From: Adiantum capillus-veneris | Taxonomy: Eukaryota > Streptophyta > Polypodiopsida > Polypodiales > Pteridaceae | Assembly (NCBI GenBank): GCA_014529385.2 | Contig: CM043962.1 | Location: 129,268,074-129,332,073 of the forward strand | DNA: 64,000 nucleotides | Reading direction: 5' to 3' | In this document: positions 1-11,500 of the stretch, in pieces | Layout: each line of letters begins with the position of its first letter | Position numbering within the stretch: the first letter of the stretch is position 1 | The notes under the pieces: model-generated | Database searches by the model: none | What the model saw: the letters and a program-made list of their open reading frames with translations, nothing else | Told to the model about the DNA's origin: nothing | Translations under genes and position numbers: made by a program

Positions 1-114
1 TTTCTCACTAAGAACGGAAGGCTCTACCTTCCATAAGAACAAAAGGAACCTTGAGCACAGTTCGGAGCACTCATCTTGAGCAAAGCGCAAACATTCATTC
101 CGCTGCACCTAACA
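1..114 (+). mobile_element. 3' end of an LTR (A2-like family)
   Basis: This matches the last part of the LTRs ending at 14971 and 18226, including the shared terminal CGCTGCACCTAACA. No primer-binding site follows it, so it is a 3' LTR of an element lying left of the window or a solo LTR. It lies in intron 7 of the UNC93-like gene. Confidence 0.8.
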
Positions 115-239
115 TTTTGAGCTGATGTATTATGTGATGAGGATATTGATGATGATGAGGATGTAGGTTGGTCTTACATACCTACCCACTCTAGGTACCC
201 TCATTTATATTTTTCCAGATAGTTTGTCTTATTCAAAGG

Positions 240-918
240 ATGAGAGAGATGCCATCAGATAGACTCACACGCAGAGCCTACGAGGCCTCCGGAAAGATTT
301 CAGAGTCAGGCGAGCAGGAGTCTTTGTACTCGCACGTGAGAGAGTCATTTGGACCCAATGGACTAAACATGGATAGATTACCACCCTTCCAGGATGGCCC
401 AGACTCACCCTTCATCAAGCTCTCACACAGTGCGAGGAACACAATCCTCAGACAAGATCTATGGCAGCTCTACATCAGAGAGACATGGATTGCCCCTAGA
501 CAGCCTCTTTCCCCGAAGATGATGTATTACAGTGAGCACTTCTTGACCATGCTACATGGGACACATACATGCCACATAGCTCACGAGTGACGATTTGTCA
601 GCTCCGAGTATCATCACACCAGCTAGAGCTACAGACAAGAAGAGCTGCTCATACCCCCTAAGTTGAGAGGTTCTGCCAGCTTTGCACAGAGAGTTGACTA
701 AGGACGAGGAGCACTTTGTCTGTAGATCTAGAGCATATCAAAGTATCAGCAATAACTATGAGGCTCTTTTTACAGGACAGCCTACCCTACGAAAGATCAT
801 GGAGTCTAGAGATCAGCGCCAGTTTGGCCGTTTTCTAGTGGAGATACATAGACATAGAGAGGCACTGTTAGCACCTGTAGCAGCACCAAAGGGTGGGCGG
901 CCGGTTACAATAAATTAG
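240..918 (+). pseudogene. LINE ORF2 C-terminal fragment, decayed
   Basis: Translated pieces align with the C-terminal part of the LINE ORF2 at 7430-8000. Shared motifs are NxxRLPPFQ, a RQDLxQL..RxTWI block and, further on, a DQRxxGxFLxExxRHRE block. Stops and frameshifts separate the pieces and no reverse transcriptase core is present, so this is a 5'-truncated dead LINE copy inserted in intron 7 of the UNC93-like gene, opposite to the gene's direction. Confidence 0.7.
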
Positions 919-2642
919 ATCCTGGCCGTTATCACATCCTAAGCAGTCCATGTGCACTTCCCAAAGCTATGCAATGTTTCCCATAATCTTGTACATTATG
1001 CGTATCCTGGGATGCCCCTTGTGTAGCCATCTCGTCACTCAGCAGCCATTTCTTGATACATAGGCTCCTCCACATTATACATTACTGACAATTGCATGAT
1101 GTCAGAACGTGCATTGAAATTACAGTATCTCCCATGTTGGAGAAGCACATGATGTCCTCATAAAATGAGATATACTGTAACTCACCCTGTGAGGCATATC
1201 TAGTGTAAGCCCGATATATCCTTCCCCATTGTCTCAATGCATGCTTCAGACCATACCTTGGACCCTATTGTCTCTATGCATGCTTCAGACCATATCTTGG
1301 ACCTCATCTCTAGATAATACAGCCACCCCTCCCAATCCTCTAGTGCTTCCTTGTGTACGTGCTCCATATCTCGGAATGTATCCTCAAAATACCTCACATC
1401 AAGTCTTAGAGAGCCAAGAAAGTTCTGAACTCTCATTTTTAGGGTCCCATGTGCTGCGCACCGTCATGCTGACTGGCATTCCGTAATGATCACCCTTCCA
1501 TCTTTATTTTTCTTGCTGTCATGCCTTCTACCCCTTTGGCATATTTTCCTTCCTGTGCGCTGGTTGTGCAGATATAAGATCCCCGTCCGAGAACTTTAAA
1601 ATCAAGGCACATCTTTTTGTTGTATCCTTGCCCCACCCCCCATTCAACCCTAATTGTATTGCCAACTCCCTTCGCATCTTCTTTGGAAGTGTTTCTCTTC
1701 ACCAACCTAGTAGCTCGTACAGGTAATATGCGGCCACGTTTCTTAGCTTCCTCTTCAAGGGCAGCATTCATCACCTCCACCTTATTATCTGGAACACCCA
1801 TATGTCGCTTCAATTCATTTTGCATTGTTTTCACATTAACATAATAAATTCCTACTCAAACAGGGAAATTCCATCCCAAACCAAAGTCAGAAGAACCGTG
1901 TTCTTGAGCAATAGCTAGCAGTGTACCTCACTCAACCTATATGCTCGCTTTGATGCACAACTCACTGTTTTTTTGAAACTTTTGCTTTAATAATCCAGAT
2001 TCTACCCTAGGATCTGACAACTTTGCAATGATGATGAGAAGGGTTCGAACAAGGTTTCTCTGATCCTGATGTCTACTGAACTACCAACCATCTTTATCGG
2101 TGCAAGCATCTCCCATAATCATACCATATACGCACAGTTCTGTCAGTCTGATAGGGAGTATACTGATAGGTACTTACAGGTTGTGTTTTGTACATCATTT
2201 GGCCATCTTACACTGGATGATTTAGAGCTCTGGATAGTTGGAGAAAAGCTTATGCATGAGCAAATTATACTTCTAAAGGGGGAACATCGTAACTTCTTAA
2301 GGGGTGCCTAAATCATGCCGCTGCTTGGAACATTCGACCCAAAGGAGAGAGTTGTCTCTGTGACAAAAAAATCCGGGCTTATTATTATAGTTGCTAGCAG
2401 AAGAAGGGTTCTGGATAAACACAGTACAGCCAAGGTTTAATTCCCATTTCCTCTCCGTCCCTCTCTCTTGTTTCAGGGGAGCGGGATGTTGATAACAACG
2501 GGCACGAAGTTCAAACAAAAATCCCTAGTGGGGAGGAGGGTAAGATGTTCATAACAAAGAGCACGAAGTTCAAACAGAATCATTCAAGGACCTCTAGCAG
2601 AGCTGGCAAATCTGTAACCAATCAACTTGGCAAAAACCTTAC
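919..2642. other. Left part of UNC93-like intron 7, no recognised gene
   Basis: No exon of the transporter could be read here. There is a local duplication around 2485-2520 and 2545-2580 (shared GCACGAAGTTCAAACA). A minus-strand frame at 1490-1834 (114 codons, charged N-terminal half) and a plus-strand frame at 2069-2311 (80 codons) resemble nothing I know; either could be a decayed mobile-element piece or chance. The minus frame at 1200-1436 contains a short internal repeat (WSEACIET twice). Confidence 0.4.
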
Positions 2643-2733
2643 CCCTGCATCTGCAGCACCATATGCAGCCATAACTCCACCAATCCAAGATACCCCAAGC
2701 GCTGGCGTGACAATATTCTCAGTAAAGTCTCCC
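2643..2733 (-). CDS. UNC93-like exon 7 (last exon in window)
   Basis: The acceptor is TGTCCAG|GGGAG and the donor GCAGGG|GTAAGG. It encodes 30 residues, FTENIVTPALGVSWIGGVMA then AYGAADAG, matching the family FTxxIVTPALGVSGVGG...YGxxD block. No later exon was found down to position 1, so intron 7 is at least 2.6 kb. Confidence 0.88.
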
Positions 2734-3988
2734 CTGGACACACAACAATTAACTCAGCGAGCCAGAAATCTCCACTAACCATCAAGGAGCAACTCGTGTG
2801 TACCATATGAAAGCCTGTTGCAAGCCACTGTAAACCAGTAGTGGTAAGAGCAAGAGTAATTTCTTGTCTAAAAGGATGCCAAAGGTTGAGCTCATGAACT
2901 TCACGGCAGAGTTTTCTGCTTGGCGCAAAGGATCTTTTTGTGGCCTCAAGAAGCAAGCCAAACTTGTGCCAGCGAACATGCAACCCAGAAAGGTAACAAG
3001 CAGAGGCCAAGTTGTGAAGGATGAGTCGGTGGAAGTGGCATCAGCACCCTGAGAAATAGCTTCAGAACTATTAAAAAGGAAAGAAAACCAGCAATTGCTT
3101 AGACGCCTGAGACAGAAGAAAAGAAACAAAAAACAGAATAAAGAACAGGCATATTGAGAGGGGAAGGTACGCGTAACATGCCTTTTCAGAATGTAGGATA
3201 ATCAAAGAAAGCAGGTTCCCAATGACCTGAAAACACCAAATGTAAGTTGAGCTCAACACAAAGCAAAGAAACTTAATATGTCAGAAATGGAATCAATTCA
3301 TTGGCATTTGAATTGGAGATAAAAATAACAGTGATTGGTTGGTACAAAAATATTATTGTTGAAGAGGAAGTACCTGAGTCCCTGCAAAGTAACTCCAAAA
3401 CACTCCATTGAAACTGCCTATGGCACTCTCTTCATCAACTTTTTTTTCCAAAGCATGACCTTTGGCTGCACTTGTGATATAAGTACCCTGCAAGAAGACG
3501 AGCCCCAGAACTTGAAGTTAGTTCAGATTTTATGATTTCAGGGGGATTTGATCTTAAAGTATTGCCATAACCTCTGCCACCCATAGCAAAGAAGCTGTAA
3601 ATCCAAGAAACAGGGAGGCTGGAATCATGGTGTACCTGTAAACATGAGGTCAGCAAAAATATTAAATACCCGTGCACAATGAATTGTCGGACAGTTACTG
3701 GTATACTGTACGCTCTTGGAAGTGTCACTATGAAGATCAGCCCTTACCAGCTTGGAAAGAGATTTGCCAGAATAAAAATCCAATAACCAGAAAGCCCCAC
3801 AAGTATTCCCTTCTTTGGGCCCAGCCATTTGACTGGAAAAGGGGCCCCAACAGAAAATAGAGTAAGTGAAAGGTATAGAATGCCCAAAGATACAGAGCCC
3901 AAATTTCCATTCTGTATGCAAAATTGGAGAAAGTAAGCCCAAATGAGAAAAATTTATCTTTGTCTTATGTGACTTCAAATGCAAGCAC

Positions 3989-4054
<66 letters not shown>

Positions 4055-4472
4055 GTTGTGCCCCACCCCCCCTCGCCCTGCTGTGCTGCTCGCGCCTGCA
4101 CCTGCTCGCTGCCCGGCTTCCCCGCCCCTGCTCGCTGCCCTGCCCTCCCGCTCCCACTCTCTCTCTACCCCTGCGCTGCCCCGCCTCCCCTCGCGCTGCC
4201 TCTGCAACCCCGCCCCCCCCTCGCGCTCCGCCAGCAGCCCCGCCCCTGCTCACGCGCCACTCCCCGCTTCTACGCGTAGGATGTCCCCCCCCCTTCTTCT
4301 ATGCATAGGAAGTCAATTTTATTTTATTTTTTCTTTTTCTGGACATGGTATCAGATTCACTATGTTGTATCAGCTTGGTCTCATAGGTCATTTTGGCCTT
4401 TTGAAGACGTTAATATATCATTTTATTTCTTTTTGATACTCCCCCCCCCCCTCTCCCCTTCCCCCCCCACCC

Positions 4473-4549
<77 letters not shown>

Positions 4550-7500
4550 CATACCGCCTCACGCCCTCCCACTCGCCCAGCTACCGCGCCCGCTGCTAGT
4601 GTGGGTGCACATGTACGTTTAGTGACACCTTGGCAGACGGCGATCGAGCATGAGGAAGCTGAACGATAAAGCCGACCCCCTAGAGGATGCCATTCAAAAG
4701 TGCAAAGAGGAAATGACGGAGATCATTTCCAGAACCGCAATCTCTTGGGCACAATAAACATGCTCGTAGGACGTGTGCTAATCCAAGAGAGCAAGATAAG
4801 TACGTTGGAAGACCGAGTGACGACTCAAGAGGAAGAGATTGCGTCGCTCAAGAAAGATCTCACCGAAGCACGATCAAGAAACACACTGGAAGAGGGCGAA
4901 CTGCAACCCTCAGTAATCGAAGAAATCAACACAATCAAGGAGCAAGTACGGGCCATCAAAGAGGGAGAAGAGCAACACAAAGAAATGACGACTTCTTGGG
5001 TGGATGTTCTTACCAAAACTCAACAGAAGGCAGATTTAAGCCGAGAAATGGATCAAGGTGGCCAAGAAAGGAAAAGGCAAGGAGATAACGCCCACGTCCA
5101 CACCCACTATCATTAATCAGACACTAGAGGAGGAGCAAAGGAGACGGGTGCGTGCTTTACATGTGAGAATTTGCGGTCTTAAAGACAAAGGCAATGTGGA
5201 CGAAGAAGTAAAAGAACTCACAGCCTTAATGGGGGTTCATGAGCCGACGCACACAAGGGCATGGAGAGTGGGCAACATAAAGAAAAATGGAAGCAGTGGA
5301 GAAACCTCAAAAGAAAGAGCACTCATCCTCCGTTTTCCAGACCGATCGGGGTAGCAATAGATAATGCTCTTGTGTCGATGACCATCTCTTTCCAGTTCAG
5401 TGTAGCACACAGGCCACGGGTAGGAGCCCCTACTCGCTACACATTCACACGGGAGACGGATTCTATATACATGGACGGGATCTACAGACGCCTATGCACT
5501 GAGGACCCAGGGCGACCTCTGGAGGAGTTAACTACTATATTGACACAGACATTACGTGAGGCAGCAGCAGAAGCATACCCAAACACCCAGCCTGAGCAGA
5601 GCCGCCGATCAAGGAGCATGCCTCAGAACAGCTGGTACGATGAGGAGTGCCGCCAGACTAGAGCCAGACTTCAGAGGGAGGTGCTTTTGGGGGACGTCAC
5701 TCATAGACAGTCACAGATTGACTTCCGACGCCTGGTACAGCGGAAGAAGGGGGCTTTTTTGGCTCGACTCGAGCAGGATCTATATCAGCTATTCTTGAGT
5801 CAGGACTCGCGTGAGGCGTGGCGGCTCTTTCATGAGCAGTCCTGAGCAGTCCCCCCCCCCCCTGCTATTTCCTCCACAGAGACCTGGGGTCAGTACGCAT
5901 CATCTTTGTACACAGTACCTGGACAGCCGCCCCTCCCCAACCCCCCCGACCTATGCCCACACACATGTGCTTTTTTCACCGTTGAGATGGTGAAGAAAGC
6001 TATTGACAGGATGAGGACTGGGAGAGCATATGATCATGATGGCTTAGTCGCTGAGCATTTCATGCATGCCAAAGATCTACTAGCAGAGCTTCTAGCAGTT
6101 ATGTTTAACCGTGCCATGTGTGAGGGCCTATCGGACACTTGGAGCCTATCTACGATCGTACCTATCTTCAAGTCAGGAGACCCCATGGAGCCTGGGAATT
6201 ATCGCACTATTATGATTGGGCACACACTGGCACGGTTGTATGCATCCATTCTTGAGAAACAGCTGAGTAGATGGGCAGAGAGGGAAGGAATGCGTGCAAC
6301 TGGGCAGGCAGGGTTCAGGAGAGGCTTCTCTACTCTTGACCATATCTTGACACTCACGGCCATCATCGAGGAAGGCAGATCTCATGGGAGACGGATCTAT
6401 TGTAGCTTTGTGGACTTCCGCAAAGCTTTTGACACAGTACCTACCCAAAGCTAGATTGATGCGCAGATTACAGGAAATGGGAGTACCCATAGAGCTCATT
6501 TGGGGGATCATGGCATTCTACAGATCAGTAGTAGGGCATGTACGCACCCCGGAGGGACTTTCTACACCGGTTCACTCCACTATTGGGGTGAAGCAGGGCT
6601 GCCCGCTCTCTCCTACTCTTTTCGGTATGTATGTGGATGAGGTTTCTGACTACATTGACAATGATGGGGATAAAGGTGCACAGTTGGCAAGGACATGGAT
6701 TCCACTTTTGTTATATGCTGATGATATTGTGTTGATCTCCGAATCCCCAGAGGGAATGCAACGTCAATTGGATGCTTTGCATACGTTTGCCCACGAAAGT
6801 GGTTTGTCTGTCAACCTTGGTAAAACCAAGGTTATGGTGTTTAATACCACCCCACAGTGGATCAGGAGGTCAGCACCTACATTCACATACGGCCAGGAGA
6901 CTGTGGAGTACACAGACACTTACACTTACCTTGGAGTGGTTTTTAGCGGACCTACATTCTCACTCAGAAGAGCAGCAGAGACCAGACTGACTAGAGCCCA
7001 CGCAGCATTGGGTAGATTGGAGAGGATGTGTTTGCAGGTTCAGTTTCAGGAGCCCGGGACTAAGCCCCGGACGAAGCTCTGGCTCTTTGACACCTTGGTG
7101 GCTTCAGCATTGCTCTATGGGGCTGAGATATGGGGACCTTCATTGGATCACCACGGGAGGCTAGGTCGCACAGACGGATGGGGGAACATGGAGAAACCTC
7201 TCGTCTCTATGATCTCGCGGCTCATTAGAGCCAAGGCATCAGTACCACGGGCCATTATCCGAGCAGAGCTAGCGGCCCCCCCACTAGTGGTGGAGGCGCT
7301 CACCAGATCAGTCTCCTTCATAAACCGCACATGGGAACTTCCTAGAGACAGATATGCTCGCATCGCACTTGAGTCCTCCCGACAGTTAGCCATACAAGGA
7401 GATACAACATGCTGGTATGGGGAGATGACATCATGGTTTCAGGCGCATGGGTTCAGCATAAACAGGCTGCCACCATTCCAGTACTCATTGGATGCACCAT

Positions 7501-8516
7501 CTCTCATTCTTACACAGTCGGAGATCACCAAGCTCATCCGCCAAGACCTGACCCAGCTAGACACCAGGAGGACATGGATACAACCAGCACAAGAATTGGG
7601 CACGAAGATGGCTTTCTACAAAGACCACCTTCTCCAGCTTACGGAAGATGGTTTTGTGACGAGACCCAGATACATGGATACCCACTTGTCTCATGGGATA
7701 CGATGTGCTATTGGTCAGTTACGCACATCGTCTCACCAGATGCGGATTGAGACTGGGAGATACAACGGAGTACCAGCAGAGGCCAGGACATGCCCCTTGT
7801 GTGACATGGAACCTGAGACAGAGCTGCATTATACATGCCGCTGCCCCATCTACTACGAGATACGAGGCCGCTTCCATTGCTTGTTCAGAGAGGGTTTTGG
7901 ACCACTCTAAAGAGTAATGGGATACGAAGATCAAAGATGCCTGGGTTTGTTCTTGCTCGAGCTGCGCAGACACAGAGAGAGCCTGATGAATGGCGAGGCT
8001 AGCCAGTCTCAAAGACGGATCACAGACTTCTTCAGAGCAGACACGGGACAGCCGCAAGAGCCACTCCCACAGCAGAGCTTCCCCTCGTCTCACACCAGAG
8101 GCACACTGATCGACCGAGCAATTGAACTGGGGAAATCCAGGCACCCACGAACGCGAAGGACTACACAGCATCGACAGAGGCTACGTCAGAAGATTCGGAG
8201 CACGTTGGCCAGGCATGCACGACGCCCGGTCAAACTACTAACCATGGAGGAAATTGATGAGATTCGCCAACGACCGATGCTAGATCTTTTGTGATTCAGC
8301 TATCCCAACAAGCCGCCCATTTTCGCTTAGTTTTTCGCTTAGTTTTTTACTTAGCTCACATCGACCAATCTAGGATCCCATAGTATATATCTTTGTTTTG
8401 TACTGTTGTTAGGTTATTTTGTTACTCTGACTTTGTATCAGATCCACCACCTTGTAACTTTCTGGTCTCATACATCACTATGGCCTTTTGAAGACGTTAA
8501 TATAACATTTCATTTC

Positions 8517-8579
<63 letters not shown>

Positions 8580-11500
8580 GTGGTAGATTGCTTATGCCAT
8601 TTCCCTCTTGAATAACAGGTCTTGAGTTCAACTCTCCTCATCGGATAGATCTTTAAGGTCTCATGGGATAGTTTCCTATGACATTAACATTCTCTTCTTC
8701 TCAAGTGTGTAGGTGCGTGTGTGTGTGTGTGTGCGCGTGCGCGTGCGCGTATGTGTCCGTGCTAATAAGAAGAGGAAAATGGTATAACCTTTCTATCACC
8801 CAAGTGTGGTAAATTGGTTATGCCATTTCCCTCTTGAACAACAAGTCTCGAGTTCAACTCTCCTCGTCGGATAGATCTTTAAGGTCTCTTAGAATAGTTT
8901 CCTACGACGTTAAAATTCTTCTCGGGTGTGTCACGTGTGTGTGGGGGTGTGTGTCACAAGACGGGCACCACGTGCCAATAGAAAAGAACAGACTGAACAG
9001 ATTTTTAGCACTTCAATAACAACCGAACTGAAAAAGAGAGAGAGAGCAGGACACGAGACGAGGAGTGGCGAAGTTCCACCCCAAGAGAGCGCTGGCCCCA
9101 AACGATGGTGCCCCTTTCAGTATTTCTTTATTATTGCATCAACACAGTACAAACCGGTACTCCAGACTTTGCACCTTCTCCAGGAAGCATGCCAAAGAAT
9201 GAGCCCATGGCCTCATATTTAAAGGCCCTAGGCCCAAAAGCAATTTACATGAAAAGCCTTCAAACTCATAAGCATCTGGTTCAAAAGCGATGCCCAAAAG
9301 CTGCCAACGTAAATCACGGAACTTCGTACAGCTGCCACGTCAACAGCCAGCGCAAAACGCGAAAATCCGTACAGTCTGCCACGTCAACAGTCCAGCACGA
9401 AATCTAGATTTTCAGTACAACATGTCGTGAATTCCGCGAATCCGTACAGCTGCCAAGTCATCTCCTTCTACTGCTTCTGCTCCTTAGGGTTTAGGCCCCT
9501 CGACCGTGATTTGAAGGTTGGGTCTGTTCTTCAGTGACTTGACGCGTCAGCAATTTGTGACATCCCCCCTTTTTGAAAGAAAGTAATCGTCCGCGTTTAC
9601 AACATATCTGCAAAACAACTCAAGTTAACTCAAAAAATTCCGAGGAACAATCGGTTTGCTCTTTTTTTTTTTTAAGGAGTTGGCTTCTCCTTGGACTCTT
9701 TTGATCAAGAAGTTGGCTTCTCCTTTCGTCCAGATCGGAACTCTTGATATTCAGTCGTAGTAAAATTAGCCATCACACCTAGACCGCACTAATCTTCCAC
9801 GGGTGTCCTGATGCACTAAAATTACATACCTAGGCAATCTCATCCAATTAGGAATATTCAATGGTTGACACATCACAATGCAACAAAAATGCTCACATAT
9901 GCATGTTACAAGACATAGAACATAAAGTCGTCGATGAACACTCCTCCCGCATAACCTAACAAGGTCCGGGCCGGGCTGGCAGAAGAGGCAACAGGAGCAC
10001 ATGCTCAACAGGCAACTTCTCAACAGAACTCCTCCAAGAGGCCTAGCGTTTTTGGAGCAGATCCATCAACCTAGCGTTTTTGCATCAGATCAGCCTTGGC
10101 GATTTGTGCACAGCAGATCAGCCCCGGCGTCATCACGACACAGCAGATCAGCCTAGCATTTTTGCATTTGCAGAACCCCGGAGACAGAAGGACCAATTTC
10201 AGCCCCTGGCGTTTTTGGATTTCAGCAGCAAATTAAGACCGGCAATATTCACCTAAAGTGTAGCAGATTCAGCCCGTAAAGACCATCAGTTTTCAGCCCT
10301 AAGAAACCTCATTTTTCAGCCAAGAAAACGCAGCCAAAACAGTCATTTTCAGCCACCGAAACAGTCCCGAAATTCAGCAATTAGAAGATCTCAGATTTCA
10401 GCCGTCGTCGTCGTCGTCGTCGTCGTCGTCATCGGCATAGTCCCATTGCATCAGTCCATTGCATACGCATTGTACACCTTTGTGCAATCAAAGTAGACCA
10501 CTCTCGCCGACGAGAGTGGGGCCTTCGGAGGAGGGTTTTACAACCTCTCGGGTGTCGTATCTCTTCTCTCTCCTTCTCTCAGTCTCATTCACTTGCACGC
10601 ACAATATCCACTCACTTTGTTCGTGACCACAGCACTCTACAAGACGGAAAGCTCTCTCTTTCCCTAAAGAACTACAAGGAACCTTGAGCAATAAAGATCA
10701 CTAATCTTGAGAAAATACAACATTCATTCCGCTGCACCTAACATTGGTATCAGAGCTTTGGAAGTGTTCTGCATTACTCAAGGAAAGAACCACAAGAACC
10801 ACAAGAATTTTTTTGCTTGTTGTGATCGCACGAACCCAAGTTTACTTGGGCGTGGCGATTCCTAATCGTGTTTTGTTGAAGAGTGACAGGAATCCCAAGA
10901 AAGAAGGGCTTGTCCAACCTCCCCTTGTGTCTCTTTTCACTCTTTGAGAGCGAACCGTGCACTTAGTGGCCGGCCAATCGACGTGAGGTGGGAAAAAGCA
11001 ACCTTGGTGTGAGCGCAAGGCCGCCAAGGGGTGCGCCCGCAGAAAGGAGTAGAACTCGGGTAAAGAGAAGATCCTTCTCCAACGCGATTTGCAAGCGAAA
11101 GAAAACCTCAAGAACCTCAAGGACCTCAAGACCCTCGAGAACTCAAGAACCTCAAGACCCCCAAGAACCCAAGTTCCTCGTGAACTTCAGAACCCAAGAC
11201 CCTCAAGAACCCAAGTTCCTCATGAACGTAAGAACCCAAGAACCCACGACTTCAGAATGGTCATCACTCGAAGCGGAATGGATACTTCGCTTGGAGGTGA
11301 TGAGCATGAGAGAGGCAAAGAAGAATTTTCCCCACCAGGAGGTTTTTCCGACCTTTCCCCATCTACGACAAAGATTGCACGAACTCCTATGGAGGAGTTA
11401 GACCAAGAAAGAGAAGCAGAAAGAAAGGCTTACGAAGAAAGAAGGGCAGCCATAGATCGTGAATACAAAGAAGAAATGGCAGCCATAGCGCGTGAAGGCG

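Larger units (their letters stand above)
4547..8573 (+). mobile_element. LINE (non-LTR retrotransposon) with (CT)n tail, endonuclease deleted
   Basis: The order is a GC-rich leader, an ORF1-like coiled-coil/RRM region (4649-5350), the linker and reverse transcriptase of ORF2, a C-terminal zinc knuckle, a 3' UTR from 8295 and a (CT)n tail at 8521-8573. The APE endonuclease that should precede the RT is absent. It lies in intron 1 of the UNC93-like gene, antisense to it. Confidence 0.85.

Noticed and set aside
3924-4436. Long Ser-Leu and Pro-rich open frames over 3.9-4.4 kb on both strands
   Set aside because: They are translations of (CT)n and a C-rich stretch; similar frames appear at every (CT)n, (GA)n and (TA)n tract.
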